Positions 1 through 9,405 of a DNA stretch of 64,000 nucleotides are shown here, piece by piece. The stretch spans positions 558,001-622,000 of the forward strand of contig NZ_CP117781.1 in the NCBI RefSeq assembly GCF_028657905.1, written 5' to 3'. The notes below the pieces were generated by a model. It was not told the DNA's origin, did not search any database, and saw only the letters and a program-made list of their open reading frames with translations. The position numbers and the translations under genes are program-made. Origin of the DNA: Burkholderia sp. FERM BP-3421. GTDB lineage: Bacteria; Pseudomonadota; Gammaproteobacteria; Burkholderiales; Burkholderiaceae. Within the stretch, counting starts at the first letter, position 1, and each line of letters begins with the position of its first letter.

Positions 1-2423
1 GCGGCCGCGAGCGCGAGTGCGTCGCCGCGCGCGATGCCGATCGGCTCGAAGGCCGCGACGGTCGGCCGGCCTTGAGTCAGCGTGCCGGTCTTGTCGAATG
101 CGACGATGCGAATGCGCTGCGCGAGTTCGAGCGCCTGGGCGTCCTTGATCAGCACGCCGCGCCGCGCGGCGACGCCGGTGCCCGCCATGATCGCGGCCGG
201 CGTGGCGAGGCCGAGCGCGCAGGGGCAGGCGATCACGAGCACGGCGACGGCGTTGAGGATCGCGGTTTCCGCGCCGGCCCCGGCGAGCAGCCAGCCGAAC
301 AGCGTGGCGAGCGCAATCACGAGGATGACCGGCACGAACACCGCGCTGACCCGGTCGACGAGCCGCTGGATCGGTGCCTTGTTCGCCTGTGCCGATTCGA
401 CGAGCCGGATGATGCGCGCGAGCGTCGTTTCCGCGCCGATCGCGGTGGTGGCGACGGTCAGCGCGCCCTCGCCGTTGATCGCGCCGGCCGTGACGCGATC
501 GCCGGGCGCTTTCGGCACGGGCAGGCTTTCGCCGGTGATCAGTGCTTCGTCGACGTGGGTCGCGCCCGCGACGATCTCGCCGTCGACGGGGATCCGTTCG
601 CCGGGCCGGATCGCGACCTGCGTGCCGACCCGCACCTGGGCGAGCGGCACGTCGCGTTCGACGCCGTGTTCGACGACGCGCGCGCGGTCGGGGCGCAGCG
701 CGTTGAGCGCGCGGATCGCGTCGGTGGTCTGGCGCTTGGCGCGGGCTTCGAGCCATTTGCCGAAGCGCACGAGCGTGATGATCACGGCGGACGCCTCGAA
801 GTACAGATGCGCGTGGCTGTCGGGATAGCGCGCGAGTTGCCAAAGGCTCAGGCCGTAGGCGGCGCTCGTGCCGAGGGCGACGAGCAGGTCCATGTTGCCC
901 GCGCGCGCCTTGAGCGCATGCCAGGCGGCCCGGTAGAAGCGCGCGCCGAACCCGAACTGGACGAGCGTCGCGAGCACGAGCTGCAGCCAGCCGGGCAGCA
1001 TCAGGTCGATGCCGAGCGGCGCGGCCAGCATGGGGAGCACGAGCGGGGCGGTGAGCAGCGCCGCGGCGATCACGCGGTTGCGCTCATGGCGGGCCTCGGC
1101 TTCCTTGCGGTTGTCGGCGGACTGCGGGGCGGCGGGAGTCGTGCGGGGCGTCGCGGGCGCGGCGGCGCGGTAGCCGGCGGTTTCGACGGCCTTGATCAGC
1201 ACAGCCGGATCGAGGTCGGTCGCGGCTGCGACGGCGGCGCGCTCGGTCGCCAGATTGACGGTGGCGAGCGAGACGCCGGGAACCTGGGCGAGGGCTTTTT
1301 CGACCCGCCCGGCGCAAGAGGCGCAGGTCATGCCGCCGATGTCGAGTTCGTGCGTGGCGGTGGCGGGTGCAACCGGAGCCGGGGCGTTATCGGGCAGCGA
1401 GGCACGATAACCGGCGGTTTCGACGGCCTTGATCAGTACTGCCGGATCGAGGTCGGTCGCGGCTTCGACGGTGGCGCGCTCGGTGGCCAGATTGACGGTG
1501 GCAAGCGAGACGCCGGGAACCTGGGCGAGGGCTTTTTCGACCCGCCCGGCGCAAGAGGCGCAGGTCATGCCGCCGATGTCGAGTTCGTGCGTGGCGGTGG
1601 CGGGTGCAACCGGAGCCGGGGCGTTATCGGGCAGCGAGGCACGATACCCGGCGGTTTCGACGGCCTTGATCAGCACAGCCGGATCGAGGTCGGCGACGGC
1701 TTCGACGGTGGCGCGCTCGGTCGCCAGATTGACGGCGGCGCGGGCGACCCCGGGGACTTGAGCAAGCGCCTTTTCGACCCGTCCGGCGCAGGACGCGCAG
1801 GTCATCCCGTCGATGTCGAACTCATGCGTGGCTCCGACCGCCGCGGCCGCGCGCGCAGGAGGCTTCGCACGCTGGATGTTGAACGGCACGGACACCGCCG
1901 CGACGACGGACGGAGCGGCGGGCGCCGCCTTGGGCGCGGCGTCGGCCGTCGATTCCGCGAGCGCGGCCTGATAACCGGCTTGCCGAACCGCGTCGATCAA
2001 CTGCTCGGCCGTCACATCGCCCGCCAGTTCGGCATGCGCGCGCCGCGCATCGAGATCCACCCGCGCCTGCGCGACGCCCTGCACCTGCCGCAGCGCCTGC
2101 TCGACGCGTCGCGCGCAGCCGCCGCAGGTCATGCCGGCCACGTCGAGCGTGACCGCGCGCGCATCCCGCTGCACATCGGTGTCCGGCTCGAGCGCGCGCG
2201 CCGTATAACCCAGCGCCGCCAGCGCGGCGACCAGCTGCGCCGCCTCGACCGCCGGCTCGGCCTCGACCGTCGCCTGCCGCGCGGCCAGATCGACCGTCGC
2301 GCGCGTCACGCCCGGCACCTGCGCGAGCGCGCGCTCGACCTTGCCGGCGCAGCCGCCGCAGCGCATGCCTTCCACTTCGAGGCGGATCGTTTCACCCAGC
2401 GTCGGTAGCGTGAGATCAGTCAT
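1..2423 (-). CDS. copA: Copper-translocating P1B-type ATPase CopA, five HMA domains (3' end outside window)
   Basis: Inner-membrane pump that exports Cu(I) from the cytoplasm using ATP. The frame starts at ATG 2423 and stays open to base 1, so at least 807 residues are visible; the rest of the P domain and the ATP-binding N domain lie outside the window. Five N-terminal HMA domains each carry an MxCxxC site, with the Met at about residues 20, 98, 207, 286 and 365. The core shows TGES (about 525-545), the membrane CPC motif (residues 733-735, bases 219-227) and the phosphorylated Asp of DKTGT (residue 777, bases 81-95). CPC plus HMA domains point to copper rather than zinc. Most bacterial CopA proteins have one or two HMA domains, so five is unusual. 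It is probably induced by Cu/Ag through the MerR-type promoter just upstream. Confidence 0.95.
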   Translation of the reverse strand, partial: MTDLTLPTLGETIRLEVEGMRCGGCAGKVERALAQVPGVTRATVDLAARQATVEAEPAVEAAQLVAALAALGYTARALEPDTDVQRDARAVTLDVAGMTCGGCARRVEQALRQVQGVAQARVDLDARRAHAELAGDVTAEQLIDAVRQAGYQAALAESTADAAPKAAPAAPSVVAAVSVPFNIQRAKPPARAAAAVGATHEFDIDGMTCASCAGRVEKALAQVPGVARAAVNLATERATVEAVADLDPAVLIKAVETAGYRASLPDNAPAPVAPATATHELDIGGMTCASCAGRVEKALAQVPGVSLATVNLATERATVEAATDLDPAVLIKAVETAGYRASLPDNAPAPVAPATATHELDIGGMTCASCAGRVEKALAQVPGVSLATVNLATERAAVAAATDLDPAVLIKAVETAGYRAAAPATPRTTPAAPQSADNRKEAEARHERNRVIAAALLTAPLVLPMLAAPLGIDLMLPGWLQLVLATLVQFGFGARFYRAAWHALKARAGNMDLLVALGTSAAYGLSLWQLARYPDSHAHLYFEASAVIITLVRFGKWLEARAKRQTTDAIRALNALRPDRARVVEHGVERDVPLAQVRVGTQVAIRPGERIPVDGEIVAGATHVDEALITGESLPVPKAPGDRVTAGAINGEGALTVATTAIGAETTLARIIRLVESAQANKAPIQRLVDRVSAVFVPVILVIALATLFGWLLAGAGAETAILNAVAVLVIACPCALGLATPAAIMAGTGVAARRGVLIKDAQALELAQRIRIVAFDKTGTLTQGRPTVAAFEPIGIARGDALALAA
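1174..1884 (-). repeat. Three tandem 237-bp units, each encoding one HMA domain plus linker, inside copA
   Basis: Units begin at 1174, 1411 and 1648 with an exact 237-bp (79-codon) period. Units 1 and 2 differ at only a handful of bases, all in the lower-coordinate half; the half holding the MTCASC site is the same in both. Unit 3 matches closely through the HMA core and then diverges in the linker. The period keeps the reading frame, so copy-number changes would add or remove whole metal-binding domains. Confidence 0.95.
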
Positions 2424-2465
2424 GGAGCCTTTCCTGGCAAACAGCGCAATCGCGCCAATGACCGA

Positions 2466-2496
2466 AGTATCAAGCTTCCCATGATGGGAAGGTCAA
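2466..2496 (-). promoter_or_regulatory. CueR/MerR-type promoter of copA
   Basis: On the minus strand, -35 TTGACC (2491-2496) and -10 GATACT (2466-2471) are separated by 19 bp. The spacer holds the dyad CTTCCCATCATGGGAAG. The long spacer and central dyad are the signature of promoters activated by MerR-family metal sensors such as CueR. It lies about 45 bp upstream of the copA ATG. No cueR gene is adjacent. Confidence 0.88.
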
Positions 2497-2530
2497 GCGA
2501 AGATGAATTCCCCTCTCGACCAATAGGGGA

Positions 2531-3172
2531 TCAATCGTCCGGCCGGGCCTTCAGCATCGCGTCCGCGACGCCCGTCCGCGCGTCGCCGCCGTGCTCGCGC
2601 ATGCGCTGCGCGGCGCCGATCCGATCGCGCGCGTCGCGGTTCTGGCCGAGCTTCCACTTGCCGACCAGCCGCGTCACCTCGATTTCGATGCCGACGATCG
2701 CCGCGAGCATCTGTTCGATGAAGTCGGCGGGCGCGTCGCCCATCTTCCACGGCGTGGGCTCGTCGGCTTCCATCCGGCGCGTGAGCCGGGCGACCAGCCC
2801 GCGCACGAAGCGTTCGTCGTCGCGCACCGTGAGCCGGCCGTGCGCGTGCACGACCATGTACTGATAGGTGGGCACATAGCGGTGGGTTTCCGCCTTGCCC
2901 GGGTACCAGCTTGGCGAAAGGTAGGCCGACGGCCCCTGGAAGATCACCAGCACCTCGGGCTGCCCGGTTGCCTCGCGCCACAGCGGATTGGCCCGCGCGA
3001 CGTGCGCGCGCAGCGTGCCGCACCCGGCCGCATCGGGCTCGAACTCGAACGGCAGGTGATTGGCGTCGAGGCCGTCCGGCCCATGCGTGACGAGCGCGCC
3101 GAGCGGATGGTCGGCGATCAGTTGCCGCAGCGCCTCGGGGCGGCGCTCGTCGAAGTGGGCTGGCAGGTACAT
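2531..3172 (-). CDS. PaiB-type FMN-binding negative transcriptional regulator family protein
   Basis: A 213-residue protein of the PaiB family, a split-barrel FMN-binding fold named after a Bacillus sporulation/protease repressor. Its function in proteobacteria is not settled. Recognisable landmarks are the MYLPxHF start, the THGPDGL-HLPF segment, the SPSWYPGK motif around residue 100, and a C-terminal KLGQNR. Start 3172 is chosen because GGGAG sits just upstream and the MYLP start is typical; an upstream in-frame Met would add 49 unrelated residues. It is transcribed toward copA but has no visible functional link with it. Confidence 0.85.
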   Translation of the reverse strand: MYLPAHFDERRPEALRQLIADHPLGALVTHGPDGLDANHLPFEFEPDAAGCGTLRAHVARANPLWREATGQPEVLVIFQGPSAYLSPSWYPGKAETHRYVPTYQYMVVHAHGRLTVRDDERFVRGLVARLTRRMEADEPTPWKMGDAPADFIEQMLAAIVGIEIEVTRLVGKWKLGQNRDARDRIGAAQRMREHGGDARTGVADAMLKARPDD

Positions 3173-3462
3173 GATGACTCCCGAAACAATACGCCGGGCT
3201 GTGACGGCAGATAGGATCTGACGTGGCGATTGACGACGAATTGCGATGTAATCGCCGCAAATCCGGTTTTTCACCCGCGCCGGCATTGTTTTCGCGCGGG
3301 TGGGAATAGTACGATACAACCCATTCTGAAAGATTGCTTCACCCGGCCGGCGCCTACGCTACGAGGGACCACCATGCCATGCTGGCCGCCGCTCAACCGC
3401 GCAGTCCGGCTGCGCGTCTGTCGCACCATCACATGATAAGAATTCAACGAGAAACCGTTTAC

Positions 3463-4869
3463 ATGCGGCGCGCGTGCGCGTCGCTCGTCATCGCCGCGCT
3501 GCTGTCCGGTTGCGCGGCCACGCCGGAGGCCATCCAGCGCAAGACCGGCTGGATGCGCAGCGAAGTGGCCGATTCCTATATCTACGCGTATCCGCTCGTG
3601 CTGATGTCGGTCGCGAAGCAGGCCGCCACCGGCGGCGACGGCGCGCAGCCCGGCCAGGCGCCCGTCAACACGCTGCGCCACGCGCAGGCGCTGCCGCCGG
3701 CCGGCGCGTCGAATCCGCCGCTGCCGGGCGTCGATACGCTCGATTCGACCGGCTGGCTCGAGGTCGGCGCGGAGCCCGTGCTCCTGTCGCTGCCGGACAC
3801 CCGGGGCCGCTACGTGGACGCCCGCGCGCTCGACATGTGGACCAACGTGCTCTGGTCGAGCGGCGCGAGCGCGAACCCGCGTTCCGGCATCAGCAGATCG
3901 CAAACGATTGCGTTCGTCGGCGCGGGGTGGACGGGCGCTTTGCCGGCCGGCGTGACGCGGGTCGAGGTGCCTGCGCGCGACGTGTGGCTGGAGATCCGCA
4001 TCCAGACGAGCGGCGGCCGCGACCTGACCGCGGTCAAGAAGCTCCAGCGGGCGATCCGCGTGGTGCCGCTGTCGGTGTACACCGGCGCGGCGCGCGGCGC
4101 ATCGATGGCGGTCCACACGGGCAGCGCGCCCGCCGAGGCGGCGAGCGGCGGCACGCCCGCCGCGCAGGTGGCCGCGCTCGATGCCAAGACTTTCTTCGAG
4201 CGTTTCGCGCAGGCCGTGCAGGACAACCCGGCCGCGTCCGACGACACGCACGCGCAGGAGATCCTCGCCGACATCGGCGTGACGGCGGGCGCGCCGGTGC
4301 CGTGGTCGGGCGACCGCCTCGCCGCGGCGGACGGCGGCGTGGCCGAGGCGCGCGACCGGCTGGCCGCGCCGCCGTCGAACCTGCTGGCCGCGAACGGCTG
4401 GAACTGGATCGGCGACAGCGCGGGCAGCTACGGCCAGGACTACGCGCTGCGCGCGTACGCCGCGTCGACCCGCTTCGGCGCGGCGACGCGCGACGACGAG
4501 ACGCTCGCGCTGGTCCGCACCGACCGCGACGGCCAGCCGCTCAACGGCGCGAACCGCTACGTGGTGCGTTTCCCGGCGAATGCGCTGCCGCCCGCGCGCG
4601 CTTTCTGGAGCCTGACGACGTACACGCCGGACGGCGCGCTGCCCGAGCTGCGCGGCCCGCGGCGCTCGCTCGGCGACCGCGACCGGCTGCGCCGCAACCG
4701 CGACGGCTCGATCGAGATCGTCGTGTCGGCGACCTCGCCGGGCGGGGCCGCCGCGTCGAACTGGCTGCCCGCGCCGCGCGCCGATTTCGCGCTCGCGCTG
4801 CGGCTCTACGCGCCGAGGAAACAGGCGGCGGACGGCACCTGGCAGCCGCCCGCCGTCGTGCGCAAGTGA
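3463..4869 (+). CDS. DUF1254/DUF1214 domain lipoprotein
   Basis: A 468-residue envelope protein. The N-terminus is a lipoprotein signal with lipobox LLSGC (Cys at residue 17). An N-terminal DUF1254-like region (Y-YAYPLVLM...) and a C-terminal DUF1214-like region (FWSLTTYTPDGALP, near residue 380) follow. Proteins with this pair are widespread and mostly uncharacterised; no catalytic role can be claimed. Start 3463 places the signal peptide at the N-terminus; in-frame Mets at 3334 and 3433 would bury it. Two hairpins follow the stop codon. It is divergent from the PaiB-like gene across about 290 bp. Confidence 0.8.
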   Translation: MRRACASLVIAALLSGCAATPEAIQRKTGWMRSEVADSYIYAYPLVLMSVAKQAATGGDGAQPGQAPVNTLRHAQALPPAGASNPPLPGVDTLDSTGWLEVGAEPVLLSLPDTRGRYVDARALDMWTNVLWSSGASANPRSGISRSQTIAFVGAGWTGALPAGVTRVEVPARDVWLEIRIQTSGGRDLTAVKKLQRAIRVVPLSVYTGAARGASMAVHTGSAPAEAASGGTPAAQVAALDAKTFFERFAQAVQDNPAASDDTHAQEILADIGVTAGAPVPWSGDRLAAADGGVAEARDRLAAPPSNLLAANGWNWIGDSAGSYGQDYALRAYAASTRFGAATRDDETLALVRTDRDGQPLNGANRYVVRFPANALPPARAFWSLTTYTPDGALPELRGPRRSLGDRDRLRRNRDGSIEIVVSATSPGGAAASNWLPAPRADFALALRLYAPRKQAADGTWQPPAVVRK

Positions 4870-4897
4870 ACGTCTTGCCGCGCCACTCGTCATACGA

Positions 4898-4933
4898 ACG
4901 CATCCGCGCGCGCTGAACGGCGCGCGGATGCGT
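4898..4933 (+). terminator. Perfect 14-bp hairpin after the DUF1254 gene
   Basis: Arms 4898-4911 and 4920-4933 are perfect complements around an 8-nt loop. There is no T run, so it may stabilise the mRNA end rather than terminate transcription by itself. Confidence 0.55.
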
Positions 4934-4938
4934 CGCGA

Positions 4939-4981
4939 GACGTCCAGCGCCTATACTTCGGAAAGCTGGACGTCTTCTTTT
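4939..4981 (+). terminator. Rho-independent terminator of the DUF1254 gene
   Basis: Arms GACGTCCAGC (4939-4948) and GCTGGACGTC (4965-4974) are followed by TTCTTTT, the usual intrinsic-terminator layout for the plus-strand gene ending at 4869. Confidence 0.75.
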
Positions 4982-5036
4982 CCGTCTTTCCCCGGCGGCG
5001 CGCCTGCGTCGTCCCAATGGCACTTCACGTTTCCGT

Positions 5037-8000
5037 ATGGCAAGCCTCGACAAAGCAACCATTCATTCGACCTTGCAGACACTCCGCGGCGTCGCCCGCG
5101 CGCGGCGCACGAAGCGCATCGGCCTCGGCATACTGATCTTCCTCGCGCTGTTCGGACTGCTCGGCTTCTTCGCCGCGCCGCCGCTGATCCGTCATCTCGC
5201 CGAGCAGCAACTGAGCCGGCAGCTCGACCGGCCCGCGACGATCGGGCGCATCGCGCTCAATCCCTACACGCTCAATCTCGAAGCGGACGACGTCCATGTC
5301 GGCGAACGCGGCGGGCAGGGGAATTTCGTCGACATCGGCAAGCTCGTGGTGCGGCCGTCGTGGATGTCGCTCCTGCGCGGCGCGCCGATCGTCAACGAAG
5401 TGCGGCTCGACGCACCGCGCTTCCGGATCGTCCGCTACGACGCGCAGCGCTTCAATTTCACCGACCTGATCGACAAGTTCTCGACGCCGTCGAAGCCCGA
5501 CAGCAAGCCGACGCGCTTCTCCGTGTCGAACATCCAGGTGCATGACGGCCGCATCGAGTTCGACGACCGCCTGCTGAACGCGCGCCACGTGATCGATCAG
5601 TGGTCGCTCGGCATCCCGTTCCTCGCGACGCTGCCGTCGAAGACCGACATCTTCGTGCAGCCGACCTTGCGCGCGCGGCTCGACGGCAGCCCGATCGCGA
5701 TCGACGGCCGGACCAAGCCGTTCGCGCAGACGCGCGAGTCGGAGGTGAGCGTGAAGTTCGACGGGCTCGACGTGCCGCGCCTGTTGTCCTATGCGCCGGC
5801 CAAGCTGCCGGTGGTGGTGCGCTCGGGCAGGCTGTCGAGCGACCTGACCGTGAACTTCGCGATGGCGGGCGAGACGCCGGCGGTGCGCGTGTCGGGCACT
5901 GTCGACCTGAACGATGCGCAGGTGACCGACCCGGCCGACAAGCCGTTGTTCGCGGCGCACGCGATCCACATCGCGGCCGCGCAGCTGGAGCCGCTGCACC
6001 AGAAGCTGCATTTCGACGAGATCCGCATCGATCAGCCGGTGATCGATCTCGCGCGCGACCGGCAAGGTGTGCTGAACGTCGAGAAGCTGGCGGGCCCACC
6101 CGCCGCGCCTGCGGCGGCCGCCTCGGGCGCGTCGGCCGCCGCCGCCGAAGCGGGCAAGGCGGAGCCGCTCGACCTGACGATCAAGCGCTTCGCCGTCAAC
6201 GGCGGCACGATCAACCTCGACGACAGCGTGCCGACCCCGGCCACCACCGTCTCGCTCACGCAGCTCGCGGCGACGCTCGAGAATTTCTCGCTGCAAGGCA
6301 GCGCCCCCGCGCATTACACGCTGTCGACCGAGGTTGCGCACGGCGGCGCGTTGAAGGCGGCGGGCAACGTCAGCGTCGCGGCGAAGCAGGCCGATACGCA
6401 GCTGACGGTCGATGCGCTGGCGCTGCCGGCCGTGCAGCCGTACCTCGGCGAGGTGACGGCGGCGCGCGTGCTCGACGGCGCGCTCAGCACCGCGATCAAC
6501 GCGAAGGTCGATTGGGGCAAGACGCCGCTCGACGCGCAGGTCAGCGACAGCACGCTCGATCTCAAGTCGCTGAAGATCGCGCTGCCGAACGCGAAGACGC
6601 CGGCGCTCGCGCTGCCGCAGGCGAGCGTGAAGATCACGAAGGTCGATGCGGCGGCGCGCACGGCCGAGATCGCGAGCGTCGATGCGAGCGGGCTTGCGCT
6701 CGACGTGCAGCGCCTGAAAAACGGCGACATCGACCTGGCCGCACTGGCCGGCCCGCACGAGCGGGCGCCCGCGCGCACGGTCGCGGGCAAGGCGCAGCAG
6801 GCCGCGCCGTCGTGGCACTACCGGATCGACGCGCTGAACCTGAACGACGCGAAGGCGAACTTCACCGACAATTCCACGCCGCGCCCGGTGCGCATCGCGC
6901 TCGCGCCGCTGCAATTGAAGGTGCAGCAGATCAGCGACGATCTGTCGAAGCCGCTGCCTATCGCGTTGAAGACGACGCTGAACCGCAAGGGATCGCTGAG
7001 CGTGTCGGGCGACGTGACGGCATCGCCGCTCAAGCTCGGCCTCAAGCTGAACGGCGATCGCCTCGACGCGGCGGCGTTCGAGCCGTACTTCGGCAGCATG
7101 CTGAACGCGACGATCGCCAGCGCGCTGCTCAATGCGAACGGGAATCTGGCATTCACGCAGGCCAAGGATGCGATGAAGGCCTCGTATCGCGGCGACATGG
7201 CGCTCGTCGACGTGCGGCTGCTCGACAAGGCCACCTCGGACCGCTTCGCGGGCTGGCGTTCGCTCGCGCTGTCGAACCTGAAGGCGAATTACGACAGCGC
7301 GCGCGGGACCGACGTGGATGCGGCGCGCGTGACGTTCGCCAACTTCTACGGGCGCGTGCTGCTCGATGCGCAGGGGCGTTTGAACCTGAAGGACGTGGTG
7401 GCGAAGGAGAGCGGCCCCGCGCAGTCGCTCACGCGCGACGCGAGCGGCAAGGAGCCGGTGCCGCTGACGCCGCAGCCGGCCTCGGAGGCGCAGGCCGCGC
7501 ATGCGGCGGCGCCCGCGTCGGCCGCATCGGCGCCCGCGCCGACCGTGGTGAAGGCGCCCGAGGCGCCGCAGCATCCGGTGCATCTGCGGTTCGGCCAGCT
7601 GGTGCTGCAGAACGGCCGCGTGAGCTATACCGACAACTTCATCAAGCCGAACTACACAGCCGACCTCGTATCGATCCAGGGGACGGTGGGCGCGTTCGGC
7701 ACCGAGTCGACCACGGCCGCGCCGGTGGACGTCAACGCGAAGCTCGCGGCGAACGGCCCGATCACGATCAAGGGCTCGGTCAATCCGCTGATCGCGAAAC
7801 CGGCGCTCGACCTCACGGCGTCCGCGCACGACATCGAGCTGACCAACCTGACGCCGTACTCGGCGAAGTACGCGGGCTATCCGATCACGAAGGGCAAGCT
7901 GAACGTCGACCTGCATTACAAGCTCGACAACGATCAGCTGGGCGCGAACAACCACATCTTCATCGACCAGCTGACGTTCGGCGACCACGTCGACAACGAC

Positions 8001-8765
8001 ACCGCGACCAAGCTGCCGGTGCGGCTCGCGATCGCGTTGCTGAAGAATTCGCGCGGCGAGATCGACGTGAACATTCCGGTGTCGGGCTCGCTGTCGAATC
8101 CGGAGTTCAGTATCGGCGGGTTGATCTGGCATGCGGTGCTGAACCTGCTGCAGAAGGCGGTGACGTCGCCGTTCACGCTGCTCGCGAATGCGTTCGGCGG
8201 CGGCGGCGAGGAACTGGGCTACGTCGAATTCGCGCCGGGCTCGGCGGAGTTGAGCGACGCGTCGCAGAAGAAGCTCGACACGATCGTGAAGATGCTCGCC
8301 GACAAGCAGTCGATCCGGCTCGACCTGATCGGCCGCGTGGATCCGGACAAGGATCTGCCGGGGCTGCGCGACGCGTATGTCGACCGGCTCGTGCGGCAGC
8401 AGAAGCTCAAGGACGTGGTGGGCCAGGGCGAGAGCATCGATCCGATGACGATCAAGGTGACGCCCGAGGAGTACCACACGTACCTGACGAAGGCGTACAA
8501 GGATGCCGACTTCAAGAAGCCGCGCAACCTGATCGGCTTGCAGAAGACGCTGCCGGATGCGGACATGAAGCAGGCGATCGCCGCGCATGCGCCGGTGGAC
8601 GATGCGGCGCTGCGCTCGCTCGCGCAGCGCCGCGCGCAGTCGGTCCAGCAGTACCTCGACGGCAAGGTCGATTCGAGCCGCGTGTTCGTGGTCGCGCCGA
8701 AGCTCGATGCGAAGGGCATCGAGGACAAGGGGGCGACGACGCGCGTCGACTTCGGGCTCAAGTGA
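5037..8765 (+). CDS. AsmA-like DUF748 envelope protein
   Basis: A 1242-residue protein with one N-terminal transmembrane helix (about residues 28-47), followed by long beta-rich repeats typical of DUF748 within the AsmA superfamily. An Ala/Pro linker (about 805-845) precedes a C-terminal DUF748 segment and an OmpA-like tail (FAPGSAELSDASQKKL, then a charged region). Family members are anchored in the inner membrane with a periplasmic body and have been linked to outer-membrane homeostasis and lipid traffic; that role is inference here. Start 5037 lacks a clear Shine-Dalgarno sequence, but it places the transmembrane helix correctly. A GC-rich hairpin (8771-8782/8793-8804) follows the stop. 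A very long open frame on the opposite strand is a codon-bias shadow. Confidence 0.85.
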   Translation: MASLDKATIHSTLQTLRGVARARRTKRIGLGILIFLALFGLLGFFAAPPLIRHLAEQQLSRQLDRPATIGRIALNPYTLNLEADDVHVGERGGQGNFVDIGKLVVRPSWMSLLRGAPIVNEVRLDAPRFRIVRYDAQRFNFTDLIDKFSTPSKPDSKPTRFSVSNIQVHDGRIEFDDRLLNARHVIDQWSLGIPFLATLPSKTDIFVQPTLRARLDGSPIAIDGRTKPFAQTRESEVSVKFDGLDVPRLLSYAPAKLPVVVRSGRLSSDLTVNFAMAGETPAVRVSGTVDLNDAQVTDPADKPLFAAHAIHIAAAQLEPLHQKLHFDEIRIDQPVIDLARDRQGVLNVEKLAGPPAAPAAAASGASAAAAEAGKAEPLDLTIKRFAVNGGTINLDDSVPTPATTVSLTQLAATLENFSLQGSAPAHYTLSTEVAHGGALKAAGNVSVAAKQADTQLTVDALALPAVQPYLGEVTAARVLDGALSTAINAKVDWGKTPLDAQVSDSTLDLKSLKIALPNAKTPALALPQASVKITKVDAAARTAEIASVDASGLALDVQRLKNGDIDLAALAGPHERAPARTVAGKAQQAAPSWHYRIDALNLNDAKANFTDNSTPRPVRIALAPLQLKVQQISDDLSKPLPIALKTTLNRKGSLSVSGDVTASPLKLGLKLNGDRLDAAAFEPYFGSMLNATIASALLNANGNLAFTQAKDAMKASYRGDMALVDVRLLDKATSDRFAGWRSLALSNLKANYDSARGTDVDAARVTFANFYGRVLLDAQGRLNLKDVVAKESGPAQSLTRDASGKEPVPLTPQPASEAQAAHAAAPASAASAPAPTVVKAPEAPQHPVHLRFGQLVLQNGRVSYTDNFIKPNYTADLVSIQGTVGAFGTESTTAAPVDVNAKLAANGPITIKGSVNPLIAKPALDLTASAHDIELTNLTPYSAKYAGYPITKGKLNVDLHYKLDNDQLGANNHIFIDQLTFGDHVDNDTATKLPVRLAIALLKNSRGEIDVNIPVSGSLSNPEFSIGGLIWHAVLNLLQKAVTSPFTLLANAFGGGGEELGYVEFAPGSAELSDASQKKLDTIVKMLADKQSIRLDLIGRVDPDKDLPGLRDAYVDRLVRQQKLKDVVGQGESIDPMTIKVTPEEYHTYLTKAYKDADFKKPRNLIGLQKTLPDADMKQAIAAHAPVDDAALRSLAQRRAQSVQQYLDGKVDSSRVFVVAPKLDAKGIEDKGATTRVDFGLK

Positions 8766-9405
8766 TGCGGCGCGCCGCGGGCGGGGGGAACGGCTCGCGG
8801 CGCGGCGGCGCGCAGGGTCGCCGCGTCGGCGTCGCTTCGCCCCGGTTCTGGCCGCTGTGCCTCCCAACCAATCCTGTCCGAGCAGCGGCTTCACGCGCGG
8901 GATCGCCTCGGCGTCCGGGGCGCGCGCAGATATTTCCGATCCTGACTGCGTGCGCGTGATGGGAATGGGGCGAGGAGGTCCAACGATCTGACTGCAACCA
9001 TCGTTGACGTTTATGTCGTCGGTTTTGGCGGTTGTGCAGCGGGTTCACGCCAAGCATAAAAGCAATGCTGCCGGCTGGCTGCTTCAAACCGTCGGCGAAC
9101 CGGTACGTTCGATTCGAGATCGTATGTACGGTCCGCATCAAGCTGGGCGGAGAATGGCCGACAACGATTAAAAATATAACCCGCGACACGTTGGTCGCAT
9201 GCTTATCGGCCCAGGCATGGCATGCAGTTCGAGATCGTATTTTTTCGACGTCGTGAGCGGGCTCGATCGGATATCGACGTCTTCATGGAATATATATATT
9301 CATAGTTCACCTTGATATGCTGCGACGCTTCAAGGTGAGCAACCCTCTCAGTTGAATCTCACGGGTGAATTGCCTCATCGACACGAGATCCGAGAGAGGC
9401 CGCTT
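8766..9405 (+). other. Non-coding stretch between DUF748 and the T6SS island
   Basis: No convincing gene is seen. A GC-rich hairpin directly follows the DUF748 stop (8771-8804). Base composition falls toward 9200-9310, ending in an ATATATATATT tract, which marks the edge of the secretion cluster. Short open frames here lack ribosome sites and family features. Confidence 0.6.
9307..9338 (+). promoter_or_regulatory. Inverted repeat upstream of vgrG
   Basis: Arms TCACCTTGA (9307-9315) and TCAAGGTGA (9330-9338) form a perfect 9-bp inverted repeat with a 14-nt spacer, next to an AT-rich tract and about 70 bp before the vgrG start. It may be an operator or a 5' leader stem-loop. Confidence 0.45.

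Noticed and set aside
72..2408. A 778-codon plus-strand frame over copA
   Set aside because: It is the mirror of the HMA repeats and ATPase core; no protein family resemblance.
5025..8894. A 1289-codon open frame antisense to the DUF748 gene
   Set aside because: Arg/His-rich low-complexity product caused by GC-biased third positions; the sense frame has a membrane helix and family features.
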